From an uncultured bacterium (GTDB lineage: Bacteria > Bacillota > Clostridia > Oscillospirales > Butyricicoccaceae), in assembly GCA_905215125.1 (NCBI GenBank), contig CAJMOV010000056.1, positions 1 through 9,710 of the forward strand: a DNA stretch of 9,710 nucleotides. The letters run 5' to 3'. The notes beneath the pieces were generated by a model. That model was not told where the DNA came from, made no database searches, and was given only the letters and a program-made list of their open reading frames with translations. A program made the position numbers and the translations under genes. Below, one piece after another: positions 1 through 5,591 of this stretch (the stretch's first letter is position 1; each line of letters starts with the position of its first letter).

Positions 1-352
1 ACATTTTGCTTTCGCTGGTCTGCATGAACTGGCGCAGCTTGTCTTCAAAGCTGCTGTCGTCCGATTTTTGCAGTGTGCTGCGCACCGGAGGAGGCGGCGC
101 GGCATGGACCGGCTGTTCAGCCATGGCTTTTTTTACCGACAAATTGATTCTGCCCAGCTGATCAATGCCGATCAGCTTGACGGAAACGCTTTGCCCTTCA
201 GACAGATAATTCTTGATGTCGTCGACGTAAGCGTTGGCGACTTCAGAAATATGTACCATTCCCGACTTTCCGCCGGGAAGTGAAACAAACGCGCCAAACT
301 TTGTAATGCCGGTGACCTTACCCTCGTAAATCGAGCCCACCTGTAAGTCCAT
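1..352 (-). CDS. yabR: S1-domain RNA-binding protein, YabR type (3' end outside window)
   Basis: The reading frame runs from an ATG at 352 off the low-coordinate edge, giving 117 visible residues. Residues 1-76 form a single S1 (OB-fold) RNA-binding domain: it opens with DLQVGSIYEGKVTGITKFG, continues through GGKSGMVHISEV (residues 27-38) and closes with GRINLSVKKA (residues 67-76). A proline-rich linker follows (residues 85-90), then the start of a tail, SFEDKLRQFM, like the C-terminal tails of clostridial YabR/general-stress-protein-13 relatives. These proteins bind RNA or ribosomes; their exact role is unsettled. The ribosome binding site AGGAGG lies at 366-371, 13 bases from the ATG, which is rather far, but no nearer alternative start exists. 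It follows divIC by 24 bp and is probably co-transcribed from the divIC promoter, as divIC-yabR are adjacent in B. subtilis. The C-terminus cannot be assessed. Confidence 0.9.
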   Translation of the reverse strand, partial: MDLQVGSIYEGKVTGITKFGAFVSLPGGKSGMVHISEVANAYVDDIKNYLSEGQSVSVKLIGIDQLGRINLSVKKAMAEQPVHAAPPPPVRSTLQKSDDSSFEDKLRQFMQTSESKM

Positions 353-376
353 GTACCTGTGTCTTCCTCCTGAATC

Positions 377-661
377 TTATTTGCTGGAAACGTCAACAAA
401 AACACGCTCGCCGGGCGAAACGTACCCCAGCTTATCTCTCGCCAGACGCGCGACGTATTCATCGTTATCCTCGCTTGTCAGCAAGGCTTCTATCTCGGCA
501 TTGCGGAGACTTTGCTCTTCCACCTGGCTTTGCAGTAGCTGCTGTTCCTCTCGCTTTGCGCCGATCTGAATTTGAAGGGAGACAAGTGTAAAGGCGGCAT
601 AGATGGAGAATGCCGCGACAAAAATCTTGGTGGCCAAGCCAACACGTTTTTTTCTTCTCAT
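377..661 (-). CDS. divIC: Septum formation initiator DivIC/FtsB family
   Basis: A 94-residue bitopic division protein. The N-terminus is short and basic (MRRKKR), a single transmembrane helix covers about residues 10-32, and a Q/E-rich coiled coil covers about residues 35-63. The family's C-terminal block YVARLARDKLGYVSPGE (residues 69-85) follows, then a beta-strand end (RVFVDV). In this family DivIC pairs with FtsL outside the membrane and links DivIB to septal cell-wall synthesis. Length and layout are normal. The ATG at 661 is preceded by AAGAGGAA (664-671). A sigma-A promoter lies about 40 bp upstream, so the gene is expressed independently of the sporulation genes before it. It is followed by the S1-domain gene, the same order as divIC-yabR in B. 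subtilis, which supports DivIC over the closely similar FtsB/FtsL types. Confidence 0.93.
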   Translation of the reverse strand: MRRKKRVGLATKIFVAAFSIYAAFTLVSLQIQIGAKREEQQLLQSQVEEQSLRNAEIEALLTSEDNDEYVARLARDKLGYVSPGERVFVDVSSK

Positions 662-699
662 TTGTTCCTCTTTTTTCCTGGGGGCGTATACTTATGTTT

Positions 700-727
700 A
701 TTATACCGCAAACCATGAAAAAGTCAA
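700..727 (-). promoter_or_regulatory. Sigma-A promoter of divIC
   Basis: On the minus strand, -35 TTGACT (722-727) and -10 TATAAT (700-705) are separated by 16 bp, close to ideal for the housekeeping sigma factor. The predicted start, near 693, leaves a leader of about 30 bases before the divIC ATG at 661. The site lies between the degV stop and divIC, so divIC and the S1 gene would be transcribed in vegetative cells whatever happens upstream. Confidence 0.8.
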
Positions 728-749
728 TCGCTTTGCTCTCGCAAGGGCA

Positions 750-1592
750 TTATTTTTTTGCAAAGTAGGTAAGGCCCGAAGCCCCGGGCCCCGCGTAGGT
801 GCCGACAATGCAGCCCAGGCTGCCAGTGTATACCGTCGACGCCTGCCCGCGCAAATCGGCAAACTGCGCCATGACCTCCGCCATCGCCTCAGGGCTGTTG
901 GAATGGCCGAAGCAGACGGTCAGGGACACATCAGGCGGATCCTGCTCGACCTGGCGCGCCATCCACTCCAGCGCCGCCTTCCGCCCGCGCACCTTGCCTG
1001 CGGCATGCACAATTCCGTCATGGACAGATACCACAGGGATAACGCCCAGCACGCCGCCGACGGCCGCTGTCGCCGCCGAAATACGCCCCCCCATCTTGAG
1101 ATACTTCAGGGTATGCACCCCGGCGTACAGCCGCACACGGGACGTCAGAGCGGTGATTTCCTCTGCGATCTGCGCAGCGGAATAACCAGCGTCGCGCAGT
1201 CGCGCGGCGATATCGACAAGCAGGCCCATGCTCAGCGTGACACAGCGGGAATCGACGATATATATACCCTCCTCCCCTGCCGCCTGGCGGGCCAGCAACG
1301 CGGTTTGAAAGGTCCCGCTCAGCTCGCTGGAAATAAAAATCCCGACTACTTCATCCCCCGTGGCGCGGCAGCGCTGAAACAGGGCGGCCATGTCGACCAG
1401 GTTGGGCTGCGAGGTGGTGGGTAGCGTCTCCGCTGCGGCCAGTCTTTCATAAAACTCGGCATGTGATAAATCGACGCCGTCGAGATAGCACTGGCTTCCA
1501 AATCGGACCGTAAGAGGCAGCACCTCGACGCCAATGCGCCTTTGCCAGTCAGGCGACAGGTCGCTTGTGCTGTCCGTAATAATTCTTACCAT
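750..1592 (-). CDS. DegV family fatty-acid-binding protein (FakB-like)
   Basis: A full-length 280-residue DegV protein. Hallmarks in order: the N-terminal strand and loop IITDSTSDL (residues 4-12), TTSQP (59-63), SSELSGTFQ (88-96), YIVDS (111-115), the family block LKYLKMGGRIS (162-172), and the C-terminal GTYAGPGA (264-271). Family members bind one fatty acid, with Thr/Ser side chains of the TSQP and SGT loops holding the carboxylate. FakB homologues present it to the kinase FakA for phospholipid synthesis. No fakA is visible here, so that partnership is inference. The family's usual GTHxGPG histidine is Tyr266 here. The ATG at 1592 has an AGGAGA ribosome binding site just upstream and its own sigma-A promoter. 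The gene sits between yabQ and divIC, where B. subtilis has none. Several paralogues per genome are common, so the exact ligand is unknown. Confidence 0.93.
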   Translation of the reverse strand: MVRIITDSTSDLSPDWQRRIGVEVLPLTVRFGSQCYLDGVDLSHAEFYERLAAAETLPTTSQPNLVDMAALFQRCRATGDEVVGIFISSELSGTFQTALLARQAAGEEGIYIVDSRCVTLSMGLLVDIAARLRDAGYSAAQIAEEITALTSRVRLYAGVHTLKYLKMGGRISAATAAVGGVLGVIPVVSVHDGIVHAAGKVRGRKAALEWMARQVEQDPPDVSLTVCFGHSNSPEAMAEVMAQFADLRGQASTVYTGSLGCIVGTYAGPGASGLTYFAKK

Positions 1593-1598
1593 ATCTTC

Positions 1599-1635
1599 TC
1601 TCCTTGCCGCGGATTTTATGGCCGCTGCAAGGAGA
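1599..1635 (-). repeat. Inverted repeat spanning the degV transcription start and ribosome binding site
   Basis: The arms 1599-1607 (TCTCCTTGC on the plus strand) and 1627-1635 (GCAAGGAGA) are perfectly complementary over 9 bp. Inside them, after one mismatch, a further 4 bp pair (1609-1612 with 1622-1625), leaving a 9-base loop. The promoter-distal arm contains the degV Shine-Dalgarno sequence. The promoter-proximal arm directly follows the -10 element and probably straddles the start site, near 1630. The repeat could be a DNA operator. Transcripts starting a few bases early could instead fold to hide the ribosome binding site. The symmetry is seen; either role is inference. Confidence 0.55.
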
Positions 1636-1636
1636 A

Positions 1637-1665
1637 ATTATACACGTCATACAGGCACAAGTCAA
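1637..1665 (-). promoter_or_regulatory. Sigma-A promoter of degV
   Basis: On the minus strand, -35 TTGACT (1660-1665) and -10 TATAAT (1637-1642) are separated by exactly 17 bp, a near-consensus housekeeping promoter. It begins 17 bp after the yabQ stop and would start transcription near 1630, about 38 bases before the degV ATG. degV therefore does not depend on the sporulation transcript upstream. The -10 is immediately followed by one arm of the inverted repeat at 1599-1635. Confidence 0.8.
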
Positions 1666-1682
1666 GCAAAGGCAAACCGCGT

Positions 1683-2090
1683 TCAGCTTCCTCTGTCCTG
1701 TTCAAAGCAGGGCTTTACCTTACACCATACCCAACGCACGCAGCCTGCCGCCCAGCCCGCCATTTTGCAAACAACCCTGCGGATAAAGCGCATGATGGGA
1801 AGCAATAGGGCCATCAGCAAAGGCGACAGGCCCGAAAAATAAAGAAACATGGCCAGCATGATGCCCAGCGCGGTATAGGAGCGCAGCACGCCCCCAGTAA
1901 AGGCCATGGAAAACAGGAAATAGGCCGACATACACAGAAATGCGAACAGCAGGTCGCAGAGCGCCGTCACCCACTTGCGGCGCAGAAGCACGCGCAGGCA
2001 GCGAAAGACATCATAAACGCCGCCGAGGCACAGACCCAATACGGCGGCGTAAATGAAGCTGGTCGTCTGCTCGGCCAAATGGACTTCCAT
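1683..2090 (-). CDS. yabQ: Spore cortex biosynthesis protein YabQ
   Basis: A 135-residue integral membrane protein with about four hydrophobic segments (roughly residues 10-28, 42-62, 70-86 and 89-106) and a basic, cysteine-bearing C-terminal tail. The motif GLCLGGVYDVFRCLR (residues 19-33) matches the conserved first-helix and loop block of the YabQ family. In B. subtilis YabQ is made in the mother cell, localises to the forespore membranes and is needed for the cortex peptidoglycan layer. The ATG at 2090 is only 2 bp after the yabP stop, so the two are probably translated as a coupled pair. Sequence conservation in this family is low, so the identification rests on the motif, size, topology and position after yabP. 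Confidence 0.88.
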   Translation of the reverse strand: MEVHLAEQTTSFIYAAVLGLCLGGVYDVFRCLRVLLRRKWVTALCDLLFAFLCMSAYFLFSMAFTGGVLRSYTALGIMLAMFLYFSGLSPLLMALLLPIMRFIRRVVCKMAGWAAGCVRWVWCKVKPCFEQDRGS

Positions 2091-2092
2091 GG

Positions 2093-2371
2093 TTAAAAGA
2101 ACCGCGACCAGAACCCGCCGCGCTGCTTTTGCTCATCGGAGTAGATAAGGCCGTCGACCATGCCCTCCAGCGCCAGCTCCCCGATGTCCAGGCTGAGCTT
2201 TTCCACATGCAGGTCGGCCCCGGTGACGGTGAGAAGGCCCCGCGCCGTATCCATGACAACCTCGTTTTCATCAAAGCTGACCACTTCAGTCACCCCGGAA
2301 ACGCTGAGACGCTCGCGTCCTTCCAGGATGACGTTATGGGTGATATCGCCGCGGCGAAAATCCTCTGCCAT
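2093..2371 (-). CDS. yabP: Sporulation protein YabP
   Basis: A 92-residue soluble protein. The conserved YabP core is clear: HNVILEGRERLSVSGVTEV (residues 12-30), SFDENEVVMDT (32-42), GLLTVTGADLHVEKLSLD (45-62), an EGMVDGLIYSD block (69-79), and the aromatic end GGFWSRFF. In B. subtilis yabP and yabQ form a sigma-E-controlled mother-cell pair; YabP is conserved in spore formers but its biochemical role is unknown. I chose the ATG at 2371 over an in-frame GTG at 2416. A GGGGGA ribosome binding site sits about 9 bases before the ATG, nothing suitable precedes the GTG, and the shorter form fits the family length. The gene follows an intrinsic terminator and a sigma-E-like promoter. Confidence 0.93.
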   Translation of the reverse strand: MAEDFRRGDITHNVILEGRERLSVSGVTEVVSFDENEVVMDTARGLLTVTGADLHVEKLSLDIGELALEGMVDGLIYSDEQKQRGGFWSRFF

Positions 2372-2400
2372 ACCAATCGTCCCCCTTTTCAGTTTCACTG

Positions 2401-2431
2401 ATAGATATGAATCCACGGCTTCAGGTATGAC
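2401..2431 (-). promoter_or_regulatory. Candidate sigma-E promoter of yabPQ
   Basis: On the minus strand, the 7-mer TCATACC (2424-2430) resembles the sigma-E -35 element (keto-amino-ATATT) in its first five bases. CATATCTA (2402-2409) matches the start of the -10 element (CATACA-T). They are separated by 14 bp, an accepted sigma-E spacing. No sigma-A promoter is visible between the rqcP terminator and yabP. The match is imperfect at the ends of both boxes; support comes mainly from the known sigma-E control of yabPQ in B. subtilis. Confidence 0.45.
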
Positions 2432-2457
2432 AAAAAAGCCCCCGGGTGTCCGGGGGC
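2432..2457 (-). terminator. Intrinsic terminator after rqcP
   Basis: A perfect 8-bp stem (2438-2445 with 2450-2457, CCCCCGG-type) closes a 4-base loop at 2446-2449. On the minus strand it is followed by six T residues (2432-2437). This is a textbook Rho-independent terminator 16 bp past the rqcP stop. It separates the housekeeping genes from the sporulation pair yabPQ. Confidence 0.92.
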
Positions 2458-2473
2458 CGTCTTCGGCGCGTGC

Positions 2474-2716
2474 CTATTCAATTTCCTCGTACATCAGCTG
2501 CGCTTCCTGCTTGCCGGCGTGCTCTGGCACTGACAGCACCCGCACGCGCAGCTGGCGGGCGCCAAAGGCGATTTCCAAAACGTCTCCCACCTTGACCTGG
2601 TAGGACGCTTTGGCTTCCCTGCCGTTGACCATGACGCGCTGGGCGTCGCAGGCATCGTTGGCGACGGTCCGCCGCTTAATAAGCCGCGCCACCTTGAGAT
2701 ATTTGTCAAGCCGCAT
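2474..2716 (-). CDS. rqcP: RqcP (YabO) S4-domain protein of ribosome quality control
   Basis: An 80-residue protein that is almost entirely one S4 RNA-binding domain: MRLDKYLKVARLIKRRTVAN (1-20), RVMVNGREAKASYQVKVGD (27-45), then strands through VRVLSVPEH (58-66). In B. subtilis RqcP (formerly YabO) binds stalled 50S subunits carrying peptidyl-tRNA and works with RqcH during untemplated C-terminal alanine tailing. Length and start match the family. The ribosome binding site is AGGAGA just before the ATG at 2716. Its place after HU and before yabP agrees with rqcP rather than the related Hsp15 heat-shock protein. I see no promoter in the 56-bp gap before it; it probably depends on read-through of the HU terminator. 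Confidence 0.93.
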   Translation of the reverse strand: MRLDKYLKVARLIKRRTVANDACDAQRVMVNGREAKASYQVKVGDVLEIAFGARQLRVRVLSVPEHAGKQEAQLMYEEIE

Positions 2717-2741
2717 ACTGTCTCCTTTCGCGTGCGGGGAT

Positions 2742-2765
2742 AAAAAAGGGGCGTTTTCGCGCCCC
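2742..2765 (-). terminator. Intrinsic terminator/attenuator between HU and rqcP
   Basis: A 6-bp GC stem (2748-2753 with 2760-2765) encloses a 6-base loop. On the minus strand it is followed by six T residues (2742-2747). It lies 7 bp after the HU stop. Because rqcP begins only 25 bp further on without a visible promoter, the hairpin probably stops most HU transcripts and lets a fraction continue. Confidence 0.85.
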
Positions 2766-2772
2766 GTATTAT

Positions 2773-3048
2773 CTATTTCGAAACTTCGTCCTTCAGGGCC
2801 TTACCGGCCTTAAAAACAGGATACATGCTGGCGGGGATAGAGATGGCCTCCTTGGTCTTGGGGTTGCGGCCGGTGCGGGCGGCGCGCTGTCTGGCTTCAA
2901 ACGAGCCAAAGCCGATGAGCTGCACCTTGCCGCCGTTTTTCAGCTCGCCGGTGATGGCGTCCAGCGCGGCGTTAAGCGCCTTCTCGGAATCTCTTTTAGA
3001 AAGCTCGGCTTTCTCAGCAATCGCTGCGATCAGTTCAGTTTTGTTCAT
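2773..3048 (-). CDS. hup: HU family DNA-binding protein
   Basis: A 91-residue HU, the small dimeric histone-like protein that bends and packs DNA. The N-terminal helical part (MNKTELIAAIAEKAELSKRD) leads into GKVQLIGFGSFEARQRAAR (residues 40-58). The DNA-binding arm follows, with RTGRNPKT (58-65) including the intercalating proline Pro63, then IPAS and FKAGKALKD (79-87). The segment after IPAS reads MYPVF, where KVPAF is common. The ATG at 3048 has a full AGGAGG site at 3059-3064. It sits between mazG and rqcP, an order frequent in clostridia but absent from B. subtilis. Promoter evidence is weak (see 3078-3105), although HU is normally expressed strongly. The terminator after it fits a mainly monocistronic abundant transcript. 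Confidence 0.96.
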   Translation of the reverse strand: MNKTELIAAIAEKAELSKRDSEKALNAALDAITGELKNGGKVQLIGFGSFEARQRAARTGRNPKTKEAISIPASMYPVFKAGKALKDEVSK

Positions 3049-3077
3049 CTTTCGTATTCCTCCTAATTATGGTTCTA

Positions 3078-3105
3078 AAGATAACGGAATAGAATCCGGT
3101 CTCAG
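3078..3105 (-). promoter_or_regulatory. Weak candidate sigma-A promoter of HU
   Basis: On the minus strand, CTGAGA (3100-3105) and TATCTT (3078-3083) each match four of six consensus bases and are 16 bp apart, overlapping the mazG stop codon. It is the best arrangement I can find before HU, and its start would lie about 25 bases before the ATG. Chance could produce this match. Confidence 0.28.
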
Positions 3106-3902
3106 TGTATTGGCGTTTCCTTCTCTTCCCGCTTGGCTTCGTCCCACAGCTTGTCCAGCTGCTCAAGAGACATCTGGGCCATCTTATCCCCTGCCATGCG
3201 CTCGACGCGGGCAAAGCGGGACGCAAATTTTCTGACTGCCCTGACCAGCGCTTCCTCGGGGTCGACGTTGGAAAGCCGGGCGGCGTTGACGGCGGCAAAC
3301 AGTAAATCCCCCACCTCTTCCTCAACGCCTTTGCCGGAAGCAAGCGCCTCGGAAAGCTCGGCCGTTTCCTCTCGCACCTTATCCAGCGCACCGGAAACGT
3401 CAGGCCAATCAAAGCCGGCCTTGCGCGCCTTTTTCTGAATCTTTTCCGCATAGATGAGAGCGGGCAGCGACTTTGCTACCCGATCCATTTCCTGCGCGTG
3501 GCTTTTCTGCCCCTTTTCTTTTTTCTTAATTTCTTCCCAAGCGTCCAGCACCTGCGCCGAATCGTCCAGCTGCGCCTGGCCGAAAACATGCGGATGCCGC
3601 GAGACGAGCTTTTTGCAGACGCCGTCGCACACATCGTCAATCGAAAAGGCGCCTTCCTCCTCCGCCATATCGGCGTGGAAGACGACCTGCATCAGCACGT
3701 CGCCCAGCTCTTCGCACAGCAAAGCGCTGTCGTCGTTGTCAATGGCTTCACAGGCTTCATAGACTTCCTCGATAAAATTGCGGCGGATGCTGCGGTGCGT
3801 TTGCTCTCTGTCCCAAGGACAGCCTCCGTCTCCACGCAAAATATCCATGATCTCCAGCAGATCGTCAAAGCCATAGCGTTCTTTTTCTTTAAAATCTACC
3901 AT
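3102..3902 (-). CDS. mazG: Nucleoside triphosphate pyrophosphohydrolase MazG
   Basis: A 266-residue MazG with the usual two tandem all-alpha domains. The first contains GGCPWDREQTH (residues 26-36) and the catalytic EEVYE (45-49) with ELGD (65-68), the EExxE...ExxD magnesium-binding motif, then RHPHVFG (102-108). The second repeats the pattern with EETAE (178-182) and EVGD (196-199). MazG hydrolyses NTPs and dNTPs to monophosphates and pyrophosphate, removing damaged or surplus nucleotides. B. subtilis YabN in the same position carries an extra N-terminal tetrapyrrole-methylase-like domain; this protein has only the MazG part, like E. coli MazG. The ATG at 3902 is preceded by GGAGGAG, and the gene starts 34 bp after the flippase stop without a promoter, so they are probably co-transcribed. 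Confidence 0.95.
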   Translation of the reverse strand: MVDFKEKERYGFDDLLEIMDILRGDGGCPWDREQTHRSIRRNFIEEVYEACEAIDNDDSALLCEELGDVLMQVVFHADMAEEEGAFSIDDVCDGVCKKLVSRHPHVFGQAQLDDSAQVLDAWEEIKKKEKGQKSHAQEMDRVAKSLPALIYAEKIQKKARKAGFDWPDVSGALDKVREETAELSEALASGKGVEEEVGDLLFAAVNAARLSNVDPEEALVRAVRKFASRFARVERMAGDKMAQMSLEQLDKLWDEAKREEKETPIH

Positions 3903-3936
3903 AACTCCTCCGCTTTTTCAAGTCAAAAGTGCAATT

Positions 3937-5544
3937 CTATTTCAATTTCAACATTTTGGCAATCTTTTCGCCTTTTGGCATCATCAGGACATCCTCCTTG
4001 GGAATGGCCTTGGTGGCGATAAGCATAAGCACATAAAGCACTGCCGCCGCCGCGATTACAGCCAAAATCCCCAGCTTTGATCCCAGGACGCTGGCCACAG
4101 GGTCATAACACAGGTAAGCGAAAACCCCCATCACGCCGGCGGAAATCATCGGCTTGAAAAAGGTCTTCATAAACGAGAAGCGAATCCCGCTACGGCGAAT
4201 AAAAATCAGGTTAAGGACAGTGATGGTGCCATAGCACAGGCTGGTGCCGATGGGCGCGCCGCAGATATTGATGGCTGGGATGGCGATCAGAGTATAGTTT
4301 GTAATGAGCTTGACGGCGCCGCCCAATGCCATAGAAATAACGGGCAGCTTCTCCTTTCCCTGCGCCTGCAAAATAGCGTTGGTGACACTTTGTAACGCGA
4401 CAAAGACGACGGCTGGCCCCAAAAGGGTCAGCGTCGGCGCGGCGACCAGGACGTCTTCCGGCTGGTTATAGTACAGTAAATCCATAATGGGCTGGGGCAG
4501 GACGGCAAGGCCGACAGCACATGGCAGGGCGAGCAATGCGGTCAAACGAAAAGAGCTTTCCGTCAATCGGGACGCCTGCTCACGGCTGCGCCGGGCCAGC
4601 GCCGCGCTGATGGCCGGCAGCACGCTGATGCCGATGCCGACAATGATGGTCTGCGGCAGGTTAAAAAACTTGACCGCCATACCGTAAGCGCCGTACAGTG
4701 TGCCCGCTTCCGGCGACGTCATCCCCGCCTCCTGCAGGCGGCGGACGACAACAAAAGTGTCGATCAGGTTAGTCAGGCTGAGAACGCCGGCGCTGAGCGT
4801 AATGGGAATGGCAATGGCAAACAGGGCGCGGGTCAGTTCTTTTGCGCTGCGGCTTTCCTGGTTCAGGTCGCTGACGGCGATATCTCCGCGCCGGATGTCG
4901 CGGATACGGACGGCGATGATGTAAAAAGCCCCCAGCGCCGTACCGATGGTGACACCGCCGATGGCCCCGGCCACGACAATGTCCAGGCTATACCCGCGAT
5001 CGGCCAGGTAATAGGCCAGCCCAAGGCCGAACAGCAGCTTGCCCAGGGCCTCGATGACCTGGGACAGAGCGGTGGGGATCATATTGGCAAGGCCCTGGTA
5101 ATATCCGCGGATGGCGGAAACCAAAGCGACAAAGAAAATACAGGGCGCAATGGCTAAAACAGCATAGCGCGCCGACGGCAGGCCGGCGAGATCGACAAAC
5201 AAATCCGCGCCGAAGAAGATGACGGCGCTGAAAAACAGGCCGATAACTGTAAAGGACAAAAATGCGATGCGCCCGATGCGCCGCACCTCTTTGCCCCGCC
5301 CCAGCGTATTAGACGCCGCCACCATGCGCGACACGGCGACGGGAAGGCCCGCCGTCGAGATGATGAACATGGTAGTATAGACATAGTAGGCGACGTTAAA
5401 AATGCCGGTGCCCGCCGCGCCGTATAGATTGGTCAGCGGAATGGAATAAAAAGCGCCGATCAGCTTGACGACGACGCTGGCGATCATCAGCACCAGTGTG
5501 CTTTCAATAAAACTGCTGCCGCGGGATTTTTTCAAAGACAACAC
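3937..5544 (-). CDS. Polysaccharide/lipid flippase, SpoVB/YabM type (MVF family)
   Basis: A membrane protein of up to 535 residues with about 12-14 hydrophobic segments throughout and short polar loops, the pattern of the MATE-like/MVF flippase superfamily that includes MurJ, SpoVB and YabM. Family features include the N-terminal STLVLMIASVVVKLIGAFY, then IPLTNLYGAAGTGIFNVAY, AGLPVAVSRMVA and GYYQGLANMIPTALSQVIEA. Such proteins move undecaprenyl-linked sugar precursors across the membrane, SpoVB for spore cortex synthesis. Position directly before mazG equals B. subtilis yabM; the individual subfamily cannot be fixed by eye. The start is uncertain: GTG at 5544 lies only 2 bases from AGAAGG, while in-frame TTG codons at 5541 and 5538 have better spacing. 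No clear promoter precedes it, so it may be read through from the deaminase gene. Confidence 0.88.
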   Translation of the reverse strand: MLSLKKSRGSSFIESTLVLMIASVVVKLIGAFYSIPLTNLYGAAGTGIFNVAYYVYTTMFIISTAGLPVAVSRMVAASNTLGRGKEVRRIGRIAFLSFTVIGLFFSAVIFFGADLFVDLAGLPSARYAVLAIAPCIFFVALVSAIRGYYQGLANMIPTALSQVIEALGKLLFGLGLAYYLADRGYSLDIVVAGAIGGVTIGTALGAFYIIAVRIRDIRRGDIAVSDLNQESRSAKELTRALFAIAIPITLSAGVLSLTNLIDTFVVVRRLQEAGMTSPEAGTLYGAYGMAVKFFNLPQTIIVGIGISVLPAISAALARRSREQASRLTESSFRLTALLALPCAVGLAVLPQPIMDLLYYNQPEDVLVAAPTLTLLGPAVVFVALQSVTNAILQAQGKEKLPVISMALGGAVKLITNYTLIAIPAINICGAPIGTSLCYGTITVLNLIFIRRSGIRFSFMKTFFKPMISAGVMGVFAYLCYDPVASVLGSKLGILAVIAAAAVLYVLMLIATKAIPKEDVLMMPKGEKIAKMLKLK

Positions 5545-5591
5545 AACCTTCTGTTTTTCAGTGTTGGAGTATGGAAGGGCCCCTAAAAACC

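Noticed and set aside
681..749. Possible terminator after degV
   Set aside because: Only a 4-bp stem with a GAGA loop is present and the T-run is 10 or more bases away, inside the divIC promoter.
603..1424. Long plus-strand open frame of 273 codons
   Set aside because: It lies opposite divIC and degV, its translation is arginine- and alanine-rich without motifs, and it has no ribosome binding site. It is a GC-driven shadow of degV.
2372..2416. Upstream GTG start for yabP adding 15 residues
   Set aside because: No ribosome binding site precedes the GTG, the extra residues are not part of the family, and the sigma-E-like -10 overlaps this segment. The ATG at 2371 has a good site.
3921..3926. 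TTGACT resembling a -35 element before mazG
   Set aside because: The only -10-like sequence at the right distance falls on the mazG start codon, which would leave no leader or ribosome binding site.
5545..5591. Possible sigma-E promoter before the flippase (GCATAGG and CATACTCC)
   Set aside because: The boxes are 17 bp apart, too long for sigma-E, and the ends of both are poor matches.
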